The position numbers and the translations under genes were made by a program. The notes beneath the pieces were generated by a model. That model was given only the letters and a program-made list of their open reading frames with translations, was not told the origin of the DNA and ran no database searches. A stretch of DNA of 64,000 nucleotides from Acidovorax delafieldii (GTDB lineage: Bacteria > Pseudomonadota > Gammaproteobacteria > Burkholderiales > Burkholderiaceae_C), in contig DFQQ01000023.1 in assembly GCA_002377855.1 (NCBI GenBank), forward strand, positions 62,001-126,000. Direction: 5' to 3'. Shown piece by piece: positions 18,540-26,622 of this stretch. Position 1 is the first letter of the stretch. Each line of letters begins with the position of its first letter.

Positions 18540-19499
18540 TCACGCCGCCTCTACCCGTACCCAGTACCGGGTGCGGTAGTGCACCTGCACGGCAAAGCTG
18601 GCGGCCAGCGCGGCCAGCGCCTGGTCGGTGTCGTCCAGGGCAAAAGCGCCTGACACCTTGAGATGAGCCACCTCGGGCGCACAGCCCAGGTAGCCGGGGC
18701 GGTAGCGGGCCAGCTCTTGCACCAGCTCGGCCATAGGCATGTCCAGTGCGATCAGCCCGCCGCTGCGCCAGCTGGCCTGTGCCAGGTGGGTGGGGTGGGG
18801 TGGCAAGGCCTCGGTGGAAGAAAAATCCAGCTGCTGCCCGGCCACCAGCAGGCGCGCCTCGCCGTGGGTGGGCTGCACGCGCACCGATTTTTCTTGCACC
18901 GCCACGCGGGTTTGTTCCGCATCCACCACCTGCACGGTGAACTGCGTGCCCAGCGCCAGCACGCTGCCCTGCGGCGTTTGCACGCTGAACGGGCGCTGGT
19001 GCAGGTCAGGCCGGGTGCTGATCTGGATGCGGCCAGAGCGCAACCGCAGCCTGCGCTCGTGCGCGTCAAACTGCTCGTCCACCGCCGTGGCGGTGTCCAG
19101 GGCCAGCTCCGATCCATCGGGCAGGCCCAGTTGCTGGCGCTCGCCCGTGGCGGTGTGGTAGGTGGCGCCCAGTGCCTGCCAGGGGCTGGCTTGCCACGCC
19201 AGCCATGTGACAGCGCACCCGCCCAGGCCCAGCGCCACGCCACGCATCGCCGCACGCCGTGCCAGCGGCGGCTGGGCCAGGGCCTGCATTGCCACGGGGG
19301 CGGGGATGCCTGCCAGGCGCTGGCTGACGGCCTGCACCGTTTGCCAAGCCTGCTGGTGGCTGGTGTGGGCGCTGTGCCAGTGCTGCCACGCCTGCTGGTC
19401 TTCGGGCGTGGCCGTCTCGTCGTGCAGGCGGGTGTGCCAGCGGGCGGCCTCGTGCAGGGCTTGGCGCTCGGCCGGGGTGCGGGTAGCGGTGGACTTCAT
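18540..19499 (-). CDS. FecR-family anti-sigma/sigma regulator
   Basis: 319 residues. N-terminal cytoplasmic domain (DUF4880-like, EAARWHTRLHDETATPEDQQAW near residue 18), one membrane segment near residue 90-110 (GVALGLGGCAVTWLAWQ), then a periplasmic FecR domain with YHTATGERQQLGLPDGSELALDTATAV and a C-terminal STN-like part. It relays siderophore binding from the receptor's STN domain to the sigma factor. Only 22 bp separate it from the sigma gene upstream, so the two are co-transcribed. Confidence 0.92.
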   Translation of the reverse strand: MKSTATRTPAERQALHEAARWHTRLHDETATPEDQQAWQHWHSAHTSHQQAWQTVQAVSQRLAGIPAPVAMQALAQPPLARRAAMRGVALGLGGCAVTWLAWQASPWQALGATYHTATGERQQLGLPDGSELALDTATAVDEQFDAHERRLRLRSGRIQISTRPDLHQRPFSVQTPQGSVLALGTQFTVQVVDAEQTRVAVQEKSVRVQPTHGEARLLVAGQQLDFSSTEALPPHPTHLAQASWRSGGLIALDMPMAELVQELARYRPGYLGCAPEVAHLKVSGAFALDDTDQALAALAASFAVQVHYRTRYWVRVEAA

Positions 19500-19521
19500 G
19501 CGGACGGCGGGTTGGTAGCCC

Positions 19522-19998
19522 TTAGGCCAGGGCCAGACAGCAGTGCTCCATGGCGCGCGTCAGGTAGTTGCTCACGGTGCGGTGCGATATGCCCAGGCGC
19601 CGGGCGATTTCGGCATAGGGCAACTCTTCCAGCTGCGCCAGCAAGAACGCCTGCCGCACCTTGGCCGGCAGGGCGCGCAGCAGCGCGTCCACCTCCAGCA
19701 ATGCCTGCTGGGCTTGCGCTTGGTCTTCGGGCGATGGGGCTTGTTCTTCCGGCAAGGCGGCCAAATATTCCAGGTAGGCCTGCTCCAGGGTGCGGCGCCT
19801 GAACAGATCGGCCACCAGTCCGCGCGCCACTGTCGCCAAAAAGCGCTGCGGCTCGCGCAGGTCTGCGGGCGACAGTTCAGACCGCATCACCCGCACAAAG
19901 GTGTCGTGCGCCAGGTCGGCCGCATCCTCGCGGTTGCCCAGGCGCTTGCGCAGCAGGCTTTGCAGCCAGGGGTGGTGGTCCAGATAAAGCTCTTGCAC
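19522..19998 (-). CDS. FecI-type ECF sigma factor
   Basis: Sigma region 2 near the start (LYLDHHPWLQ, then NREDAADLAHDTFVRVM) and region 4 near the end (LAQLEELPYAEIARRLGIS, then HRTVSNYLTRAMEHC), the normal FecI plan. The start is uncertain: GTG 19998 (MQELYLDHH) gives 158 residues and is the only usual start codon close to the family N-terminus. The frame continues open to 20196, but that includes a Fur-box-like site and is unlikely to be coding. Expected to drive the receptor gene. Confidence 0.85.
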   Translation of the reverse strand: MQELYLDHHPWLQSLLRKRLGNREDAADLAHDTFVRVMRSELSPADLREPQRFLATVARGLVADLFRRRTLEQAYLEYLAALPEEQAPSPEDQAQAQQALLEVDALLRALPAKVRQAFLLAQLEELPYAEIARRLGISHRTVSNYLTRAMEHCCLALA

Positions 19999-20028
19999 GG
20001 CGACAGAACGGCAGACGGTTTGGCTTTG

Positions 20029-20052
20029 TTGAGAATAAGAATGCTTATCAAT
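20029..20052 (-). promoter_or_regulatory. Fur box upstream of the fecI-like gene
   Basis: On the minus strand TGATAAGCATTCTTATTCTC, close to the classic Fur site (GATAATGATAATCATTATC); it lies about 30-50 bases before the proposed sigma start. It implies iron repression of the sigma/anti-sigma pair, and through it of the receptor. Confidence 0.75.
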
Positions 20053-20194
20053 TATGCCAAAACTGCGCGCTTTACCGGGCGGCGACGGACGTTGAGGTAC
20101 ACGACACCGTTTGAGCAGCGCGCGCGGTGGACGGCCCGCCCGGCAGCAGCCTGTGACGGCTCGGTCATGCGATGCGGGCACAATACCGCCCACC

Positions 20195-21019
20195 ATGCTG
20201 ACTTACCCCCACATCGACCCCGTTGCCCTGCAGTTGGGCCCTCTCGCCATTCACTGGTACGGCATCACTTATCTGGTGGCGTTCGGGCTGTTCATGTTTT
20301 TGGGCACGCGCCGCCTGCGGCACGAGCCCTACGCCTCCATGACCGGTGCCAGCGCCTGGACGCGCAAGGATGTCGAGGACATTCTTTTCCTGGGCGTTGT
20401 GGGCGTGGTGATTGGTGGCCGGCTGGGGTACTGTCTGTTTTACAAGCCCGGCTACTACCTCACGCATCCACTGGAGATCTTTGCGGTGTGGCAAGGCGGC
20501 ATGGCGTTTCACGGCGGCCTGCTGGGCGTGATTGGCGCGATGCTGTGGTTCGCCCATTCGCGCAAACGCCCATGGCTGCAAGTGGCAGACTTTGTGGCAC
20601 CCTGCGTACCCACCGGCTTGGCCGCCGGGCGCGTGGGCAACTTCATCAACGGCGAGCTGTGGGGCCGCTTTGCCAGCCCCGACCTGCCCTGGGGCATGGT
20701 GTTTGCACACAGCGGCTCCCTGCAGCCACGCCACCCCTCGCAGGTGTACCAATTCCTGCTGGAAGGGCTTTTGCTGTTTGTGCTGCTGTGGCTGTATGCC
20801 CGGCGCGAACGCAAGCAGGGCCAAGTGGCAGCCGCCTTCCTGGTGGGCTATGGCAGCTTCCGCTTCATTGCCGAGTATTACCGCGAGCCCGACAGCTTCC
20901 TGGGGCTCTTGTCGCTGGGCATGAGCATGGGCCAGTGGCTGTGCGTGCCCATGGTGGCCGCAGGCGTCGCGCTGTGGGTCTGGGCGCAGCGGCAGCCAGC
21001 GCCGGCACGACGCAAATAG
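20195..21019 (+). CDS. lgt: prolipoprotein diacylglyceryl transferase
   Basis: Transfers diacylglycerol from phosphatidylglycerol to the lipobox Cys of prelipoproteins; inner membrane, about seven helices. 274 residues from ATG 20195. Motifs: IHWYGITYL at the N-terminus, MAFHGGLLGV near 105, and the Lgt signature GRVGNFINGELWGR near 145. Its start is divergent from the fecI-like gene. Confidence 0.96.
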   Translation: MLTYPHIDPVALQLGPLAIHWYGITYLVAFGLFMFLGTRRLRHEPYASMTGASAWTRKDVEDILFLGVVGVVIGGRLGYCLFYKPGYYLTHPLEIFAVWQGGMAFHGGLLGVIGAMLWFAHSRKRPWLQVADFVAPCVPTGLAAGRVGNFINGELWGRFASPDLPWGMVFAHSGSLQPRHPSQVYQFLLEGLLLFVLLWLYARRERKQGQVAAAFLVGYGSFRFIAEYYREPDSFLGLLSLGMSMGQWLCVPMVAAGVALWVWAQRQPAPARRK

Positions 21020-21128
21020 GCTCTGCGTGCTGAGCAGTGCGTTCAATGGCTCCGCGTCTGCCCGTTACGCGATTTTGAGAGCGTCTTCTGGTCGTCCCGG
21101 TCTTGCGGACAGCCCAGCGGTTGAAGCA

Positions 21129-21707
21129 TCAGGCCACCGCTGAAGCCGGCTTAAACAGGACGTCGTACCCCATCGCGATAAGTCCGAGGTTTCGGGTTGC
21201 GGTCCCCACCGTTTGCAGGATGTCAGGCGCCAGAACGAGGGTGAGGGCCAGGTTCATTGCCAGGCCAGATGCGAAAAGCAGCAGCGGCCACCTGGGCCAG
21301 CCCGCGCGCAGTGCAGACCCCGCGAACAGGAGTCCTCCAATCACCATGCACGCGCCGTGAGCCGTATACAGGGTGCCCAAACGAGACCACAGCGCTTCGT
21401 AGGTAGGAACATGCTCGGCGATGGCGTACAGGCTGGTATGGGCAAAGTAGGTGAATGCCACCCCATGCAAAAGAGCACCCACCAGCCCCCATACGCTCAG
21501 CCGTGGTTCCCGCACGGCATACAAACCGAGAAGCAACCAGGGCATGGGAAGGAAGGCCACGTAGTTGAGCCAGAGCTGGCCTATCGAAAACCCACCGTGG
21601 TACCACTCCAAAGCGTCCGTGATCGAGTGCAGAGCGGGCGCCAACACAGCGGCGACGCCCACTGCAATGTTCAGGTGGGGCAGCGGGGTAGAGCGTTGCG
21701 TCATCAT
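21129..21707 (-). CDS. multi-pass membrane protein of unknown function
   Basis: 192 residues from ATG 21707. About six hydrophobic segments (VGVAAVLAPALHS; LWLNYVAFLPMPWLLLGLYA; LVGALLHGVAFTYFA; ACMVIGGLLFAGSAL; PLLLFASGLAMNLALTLVL; a weaker last one) with few charges between them. No family recognised. It stands alone, convergent with lgt. Confidence 0.7.
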   Translation of the reverse strand: MMTQRSTPLPHLNIAVGVAAVLAPALHSITDALEWYHGGFSIGQLWLNYVAFLPMPWLLLGLYAVREPRLSVWGLVGALLHGVAFTYFAHTSLYAIAEHVPTYEALWSRLGTLYTAHGACMVIGGLLFAGSALRAGWPRWPLLLFASGLAMNLALTLVLAPDILQTVGTATRNLGLIAMGYDVLFKPASAVA

Positions 21708-21895
21708 GGGCTTGGGGTCCGAAAAGTGGCCGGCGGGCAAATGCGTTTGGCGAAGAGAGCGGGCCCGCTGTGTGTACCAGCGCAACAGATGGATCTAACA
21801 ACAGGGTGATCCGTTGCCTCTAACGAAATCGCATCGACTTGCATGCTACTACCGCGCCCGTCGGTAGATCGAACTGCCTAAATCCACTGCAGAGT

Positions 21896-21950
21896 TGCTA
21901 TTGATTTGATAGCTTTAGGCGATTTCCTTATCGGCGCTTGAGGCGGATTG
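21896..21950 (+). repeat. dispersed palindromic repeat, copy 4
   Basis: TTGCTATTGATTTGATAGCT, then TTAGGCGATTTCCTTATCGGCGCTTGAGGCG: the same head and GCGCT-GAGGC tail as the other copies, with a diverged centre. Confidence 0.7.
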
Positions 21951-22108
21951 GATGCCGATTTTTCCCGATTGCGCCATGGCAGCTGCAAGACCATTCCTAG
22001 CCAGCGCGGCACGCTGTCGGGTCGCGAGCATGTGGCGCCCACGCCGCACACTGGGTCTTTTGTGCGCATCCGATCCGCCAACTCGGGGTTTCCACCTTGT
22101 GATTTTCC

Positions 22109-22126
22109 GTAATTATGAGAAATTAC
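22109..22126. promoter_or_regulatory. AT-rich inverted repeat, candidate operator
   Basis: GTAATT, six bases ATGAGA, AATTAC: perfect 6-bp arms in a locally AT-rich stretch 130 bases before the GntR start. It could bind the adjacent GntR regulator or be part of its promoter. Position and symmetry are the only evidence. Confidence 0.35.
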
Positions 22127-22255
22127 AGTGAAATCATCCGTACTTCATTGTGATTGGCGGGAAAGGTCGGGGCGTGGTGGCGATGGCTCAGCGGCTTTCG
22201 GACCCGTTGCCGGCATCACTTGCCCGGTTGGTGTTTTCAGGAGCAGCTTCGAATC

Positions 22256-22924
22256 ATGCGCCCGGTACCCAATTCACTGCACGATGAAGTCGCCTCGCGG
22301 CTGCGCGAGCAGATTTTTGGTGGGCTCCTGCCGCCTGGCAGCTTTCTGGACGAAGCTGCGCTGTGCGAGCGGCTGGAGATTTCGCGCACACCGCTGCGCG
22401 AGGCCCTCAAGGTATTGGTGGCTGAGGGACTGCTGCGCCACGAACCCCGCCGGGGCTGCTTCGTGGCCGAGGTGACGGAACGTGATCTTGATGAGATCTT
22501 TCCTGTGATTGCCCTCTTGGAAGGGCGGGCGGCGCACGAGGCCACGCAAAAGGCCAGCAGTGCCGATGTGGCTGCCCTGCAGACCCTCCACCAGCGCCTG
22601 GAGCTGTGCGCCCATGAGGGCCGCATCACCGACTATTACGTAGCCAACCACGCCATCCACGAAGCCTTCATTACCCTGGCCGACAACCGCTGGCTGGCGC
22701 AGGTGATTGGCGATTTGCGCAAGATTTTGCGGCTGGCCCGCCTGCAGCAGTTGCATGCGCCGGGCCGCCTGCAGCAGAGCCTGGCAGAGCATTTGGCCGT
22801 GTTTGCCGCCCTGAGGGCAGGCAACAGCGAGGCGGCGGAAGAAGCCATGCGCACCCATCTGTTGCGCCAGCGCGATGCGCTGCGCGATGTGGCCCGTAAC
22901 CAGCAATCGAGGTTGACACCATGA
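22256..22924 (+). CDS. GntR-family regulator (FCD/FadR subfamily), probable malonate regulator
   Basis: 222 residues from ATG 22256. N-terminal winged helix with LHDEVASRLREQIFGGLLPPGSFLDEAALCERLEISRTP in typical GntR form, then an all-helical FCD ligand domain with the metal-binding pattern (ESP..D, NHAIHEAFITLADN, H in TLAEHLAVFAAL). It overlaps the malonyl-CoA decarboxylase start by four bases (ATGA), so it is in the same operon and probably senses malonate or malonyl-CoA, as MatR does elsewhere. Confidence 0.88.
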   Translation: MRPVPNSLHDEVASRLREQIFGGLLPPGSFLDEAALCERLEISRTPLREALKVLVAEGLLRHEPRRGCFVAEVTERDLDEIFPVIALLEGRAAHEATQKASSADVAALQTLHQRLELCAHEGRITDYYVANHAIHEAFITLADNRWLAQVIGDLRKILRLARLQQLHAPGRLQQSLAEHLAVFAALRAGNSEAAEEAMRTHLLRQRDALRDVARNQQSRLTP

Positions 22925-24420
22925 ACAGCACCGCCGAATGGATCTCCCGCAGCGTCTCCCGTCTGCGCACTGCCACGCCCCCTGCCGAGAAGGAGGCGGG
23001 CAAGGCCGCGGACAAGCTTGCGCGTGCCGGCACCGACAAATCTGGCGTGACCGATGTGGTGGCCAAGGTTGCCGCGCCGCGCTCAACCCAAGAGCGGTTA
23101 CAGGCCACGCTGCGCCGGGGGCAAGAGGCTCTATCGCCCCGCGCACTGCGCCGCTTGCATGTCGACCTGCAAGCGGTGGTGGCCCCGCAGGTGAGCGAGC
23201 TGGAGGGCGGGCGCCGTGCCCAGGCTGTGGCCGAGTGGTACGCCACGGCAAAGCCCGAGGAGCGGCGCGACATGTGGCTGCTGCTGTGCGAGCAGTTTGC
23301 GCCCGATGCCACGCAGTTCAAATCTGCCCGCCAGCGCTACGAGGCCGCCGCAGGCACGGCCGAAGAAGGGCAGGCCGAGATCTCGCTGCGCCGCGCGCTG
23401 GTGTCGCCGCGCACCCGGCTGCTGCAGCGGTTTGCGGTGTTCCCCGAGGGCATGCGCTTTTTGGTGGACATGCGCGCAGAACTGCTGCCCCTGCTCAAGA
23501 GCGACAAACGTCTGCTGGCACTTGACGCAGAGATGGAGCAGTTGTTCTCCACCTGGTTTGACGTGGCGTTTTTGGAGCTGCGCCGGCTGTCATGGGATTC
23601 TCCCGCGTCATTGATCGAAAAGCTCATCAAGTACGAGGCGGTGCACGACATTCGCAGCTGGGCCGATCTGAAAAACCGCCTGGACAGCGACCGCCGGTGC
23701 TATGGCTTCTTTCACCCCCGGCTGCCCAACGAGCCGCTGATTTTTGTGGAGGTGGCGCTGGTGGACAAGATCTCGCCCAGCATCACGCCACTGCTGGACG
23801 AAGCAGCCGCGCCGGTGGACATCACCCGTGCCACCACGGCGATTTTTTACTCCATCAGCAACACCCAGACCGGCCTGCGCGGTGTGAGCTTTGGCGACTC
23901 GCTCATCAAGCACGTGGTGGAGACGCTGACGCAGGAGTTCCCGCGGTTGCGCACGTTCGCCACGCTCTCGCCCATTCCGGGTTTCCGCGCATGGCTTTCC
24001 AAGAACGCCGGGGCCATGCTCGAACGCCTGGACGACAAGCGCCGCAGCGAACTGGGCCGGGCGGTGGGGTTTGAACCTCCGCAGGTCACGCACCTGCTGG
24101 GTGCGCTTGAAAAACCCTTGGAGCTGGATGCCAAATCACCCGTGCGCCAGATGCTGCTGGAGTGCGCCGCCCATTACCTCGCCCGCGAAATGGCAGACGG
24201 CAAGCCGGTGGATGCCGTGGCACGTTTTCACCTGGGCAACGGCGCACGGGTGGAGCGGTTGAACTGGGGCGGAGACCCTTCTGCCAAGGGCTTGAAACAA
24301 TCGTACGGGTTGATGGTGAATTACCTGTATGACTTGAAGCGCATAGACAAGCACCGCAGCTTGCTCGCGCAGGGCAAAGTGCCAGCGTCGGGAGACATCG
24401 ACAGCCTTTGCCGCAGCTGA
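22921..24420 (+). CDS. matA: malonyl-CoA decarboxylase
   Basis: Decarboxylates malonyl-CoA to acetyl-CoA. 499 residues, matching the eukaryote/rhizobial MCD family. Seen: helical N-terminal domain, the GNAT-like catalytic domain with FATLSPIPGFRAWLSKN near residue 345 (Ser in SPIPGF) and FHLGNGARVERLNWGGD near 435, ending in SYGLMVNYLYDL. Start codon overlaps the GntR gene. With MatB downstream this completes malonate to acetyl-CoA. Confidence 0.93.
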   Translation: MNSTAEWISRSVSRLRTATPPAEKEAGKAADKLARAGTDKSGVTDVVAKVAAPRSTQERLQATLRRGQEALSPRALRRLHVDLQAVVAPQVSELEGGRRAQAVAEWYATAKPEERRDMWLLLCEQFAPDATQFKSARQRYEAAAGTAEEGQAEISLRRALVSPRTRLLQRFAVFPEGMRFLVDMRAELLPLLKSDKRLLALDAEMEQLFSTWFDVAFLELRRLSWDSPASLIEKLIKYEAVHDIRSWADLKNRLDSDRRCYGFFHPRLPNEPLIFVEVALVDKISPSITPLLDEAAAPVDITRATTAIFYSISNTQTGLRGVSFGDSLIKHVVETLTQEFPRLRTFATLSPIPGFRAWLSKNAGAMLERLDDKRRSELGRAVGFEPPQVTHLLGALEKPLELDAKSPVRQMLLECAAHYLAREMADGKPVDAVARFHLGNGARVERLNWGGDPSAKGLKQSYGLMVNYLYDLKRIDKHRSLLAQGKVPASGDIDSLCRS

Positions 24421-24498
24421 CGGTCGGTTCGGTGGTCCTGAAAAGGGCTCGTAAGGGACGGACTTTCCTTTTTTTATAACGACGACAGGAGACAAGGA

Positions 24499-25497
24499 AT
24501 GACGAGAGACAACAATGTGCAGCGCCGCGATGTGCTGCGCGCAGCGGCGGCCGCTGGCCTGGGTTTGATGGGTACGGGTGGTGCCTGGGCGCAGGCGTCT
24601 GCCTGGCCTGCCAAGCCCGTGAATCTGGTGGTACCGTTTCCTGCAGGCGGCGGCACAGACGCCTTCGCCCGCCCGCTGGCGGCCCAGTTCTCCAAATCGA
24701 CTGGCAAGACGCTGGTGATTGACAACCGTGGCGGCGCCGGCGGCACGGTCGGGGCCAGCTTTGCCGCCCGGGCTGCAGCCGACGGCTACACCCTGTTCAT
24801 GGGCGGTGTGCACCATTCCATTGCGCCCGCCATGTACCCCAAGCTCGACTACGACATCGAGAAGGATTTCATCCCGCTGGCCTTGCTGGCCCGGGTGCCG
24901 CAGGTGCTGGTGGTCAATCCCAAGACACCTTCTGCCAACTTCAAGCAGTTCCTCGACCATGTGAAGAACAACCCCGGCAAGCTCAACTACGGCTCGGCCG
25001 GAGCGGGTACGTCGCACCACTTGGCGGGCGAGCTGTTCAAGCAGCAGACCGGCACCTTCATCACGCACATCCCCTACCGCGGCGCCGGGCCTGCACTGCA
25101 AGACCTGATTGGCGGCAATGTCGACATGATGTTTGACGGGCTGGGCTCATCGGCCACGCACATCAAGGGCGGGCGCATCAAGGCGCTGATGGTGTCGGGC
25201 ACCAAGCGCAACCCGGCCTTCCCCGACGTGCCCTGCGCCGCCGAAGTGGGCCTGCCCGACTACACCGTGACCACCTGGTACGGCCTGTGGGCACCGAAGG
25301 GCACCCCCGCCGACGTGCAGGCCAAAATTGTTGAAGACATTCGCAAGCTCGGTTCGTTCGACGAACTCAAGTCCATCTGGGCCAGCAATGGGGCCGATTA
25401 CGGCGGCATGACGCAGCCCCAATTTGCCGCGTTCGTCAGCGGAGAAGTCAAGCGCTGGTCCGACGTGGTCAAGGCATCGGGCGCAAAGCTGGATTAA
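24499..25497 (+). CDS. Bug-family (TctC-like) periplasmic substrate-binding protein
   Basis: 332 residues with a twin-arginine-like signal (QRRDVLRAAAAAGLGLMGTG, cleaved after AWAQ). Bug features: WPAKPVNLVVPFPAGGGTDAFAR, then GKTLVIDNRGGAGGTVG and YGSAGAGTSHHLAGELF. In this position it presumably captures malonate or a related carboxylate. No TctA/TctB membrane subunits are adjacent, so the transport partner lies elsewhere or the protein is a sensor. Confidence 0.9.
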   Translation: MTRDNNVQRRDVLRAAAAAGLGLMGTGGAWAQASAWPAKPVNLVVPFPAGGGTDAFARPLAAQFSKSTGKTLVIDNRGGAGGTVGASFAARAAADGYTLFMGGVHHSIAPAMYPKLDYDIEKDFIPLALLARVPQVLVVNPKTPSANFKQFLDHVKNNPGKLNYGSAGAGTSHHLAGELFKQQTGTFITHIPYRGAGPALQDLIGGNVDMMFDGLGSSATHIKGGRIKALMVSGTKRNPAFPDVPCAAEVGLPDYTVTTWYGLWAPKGTPADVQAKIVEDIRKLGSFDELKSIWASNGADYGGMTQPQFAAFVSGEVKRWSDVVKASGAKLD

Positions 25498-25536
25498 CCC
25501 CCAAGACGGTCCAAACAAACCCGCCATGCCCGCTCG

Positions 25537-25630
25537 TTCCGCACAAGCGCACACCGTCGTTGTTGCAAATGCTCGCCATAGCCAGTGCTATGGCTGCGCT
25601 TTGCGCCTAGACGGAGCGTGCTTGTGCGGC
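25537..25630. repeat. nested inverted repeat in the malonate locus
   Basis: Outer arms CCGCACAAGCGCAC (about 25537) and GTGCTTGTGCGG (about 25618) enclose an inner perfect hairpin GCCATAGC-CAGT-GCTATGGC at about 25575-25594. It sits in the 286-bp gap between the Bug gene and the enoyl-CoA hydratase gene. It could be a transcript-stabilising or attenuating structure or a repeat element. Confidence 0.6.
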
Positions 25631-25783
25631 GCGCTCGGGCACGCCGGGCTTATTCGCACCGTCCGCGCTTCGCACCTTCCCCCTGAAGGGGCACGCGCCA
25701 CCAGTGGCCTGGCAGAGCCAGTTCCACGGTGGCACTGGTGATGGTGCAGTGCGGGTGCGAAGGTCGCGGGGAATGTGAAGGAA

Positions 25784-26596
25784 ATGGATACCAAGATGTC
25801 GGGTGAGGTGCTGGTTCAAGACGGCGAAGCCGGTGTGGTGTACGTCACGTTGCGCCACACGGGTCGGCTCAATGCCATGTCGCGCACCATGTGGCGCCAG
25901 TTGCGGTCGGTATTTGAAAGCATCCAGGCCAGCAACGCGCGCTGCGTGGTGGTCGCGGGCGACGGCGGTGCCTTCTGCGCCGGGGGGGATATTTCGGAAT
26001 ACCCCGGTTTCCGGTTTGACGCAGCAGCGCTGCGCGACTTTCACGAAAACGACGTGTGGGGTGGCCTGAACGCCATGCTGGCGTGCGATGTGCCCATCGT
26101 TGCCAGCATCAGCGGGGCCTGCATGGGCGCGGGGGTGGAGATTGCCAGCTGCTGCGATGTGCGCGTGGCTGGCGCTGCGGCCCGCTTTGGCGCGCCCATC
26201 GCCAAGCTCGGCTTTCCCATGGCCCCGCGCGAGGCACAGCTGGTAGCCGCCGCCGTGGGCGAAACCGCTGCCCGCCAGATGCTGCTGGAAGCCGCCACCT
26301 TCACCGCCGCCGACATGCTGGCGCGCGGCTTTCTGAGCCGCGTGGTGCCCGACGACGATGTGCCCGCCGAAGCCCTGGCCAGCGCCAGCCGCATCGCCGC
26401 ACTGGCCCCAGGTGCTGCGCGCATGAACAAGCAAGTGCTTCGAGCATTAAAAACGCCCCCAGCGCCTGATAGTAAAGCGCAGGCAGCTATCGAAATGATA
26501 GTAAATGGCCCGCACGACCCCTATGCCTACGCCGACAGCGCCGAGCACCGCGAAGGCATCACCGCTTTTCTTGCAAAAAGACCGCCCGTGTTTTAA
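25784..26596 (+). CDS. enoyl-CoA hydratase/isomerase family protein with an in-frame repeat insertion
   Basis: Crotonase fold, 270 residues from ATG 25784. Seen: VAGDGGAFCAGGDISEYPGF (oxyanion loop 1) and ISGACMGAGVEIASCCDVRVA (oxyanion loop 2), then a C-terminal helical region ending DPYAYADSAEHREGITAF. The codons for residues about 222-241 (KTPPAPDSKAQAAIEMIV) are a copy of the dispersed palindromic repeat. Its reaction in the malonate operon is unclear: perhaps hydration or hydrolysis of a CoA thioester, possibly a malonyl-CoA-type decarboxylation as in some crotonase members. Confidence 0.85.
   Translation: MDTKMSGEVLVQDGEAGVVYVTLRHTGRLNAMSRTMWRQLRSVFESIQASNARCVVVAGDGGAFCAGGDISEYPGFRFDAAALRDFHENDVWGGLNAMLACDVPIVASISGACMGAGVEIASCCDVRVAGAAARFGAPIAKLGFPMAPREAQLVAAAVGETAARQMLLEAATFTAADMLARGFLSRVVPDDDVPAEALASASRIAALAPGAARMNKQVLRALKTPPAPDSKAQAAIEMIVNGPHDPYAYADSAEHREGITAFLAKRPPVF
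26446..26505 (-). repeat. dispersed palindromic repeat inside a coding sequence, copy 5
   Basis: AACGCCCCCAGCGCCTGATA, then GTAAAGCGCAGGCAGCTATC, then GAAATGATAGTAA: reverse orientation, with the AGCTATC..ATAG head and the GCGC pair. It is read in frame in the enoyl-CoA hydratase gene. Confidence 0.8.
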
Positions 26597-26622
26597 CCGC
26601 TGAACTGCCGCAATCTCACCCT

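Larger units (their letters stand above)
21708..22255. other. long intergenic region (548 bp) upstream of the malonate locus
   Basis: Holds a dispersed repeat (21896-21950) and an AT-rich inverted repeat (22109-22126). The open frames through it lack ribosome sites and family features. Probably the divergent promoter region of the membrane protein gene and the GntR gene. Confidence 0.5.

Noticed and set aside
19999..20196. N-terminal extension of the fecI-like frame
   Set aside because: Open but contains the Fur-box region and lacks sigma-factor features; treated as upstream region.
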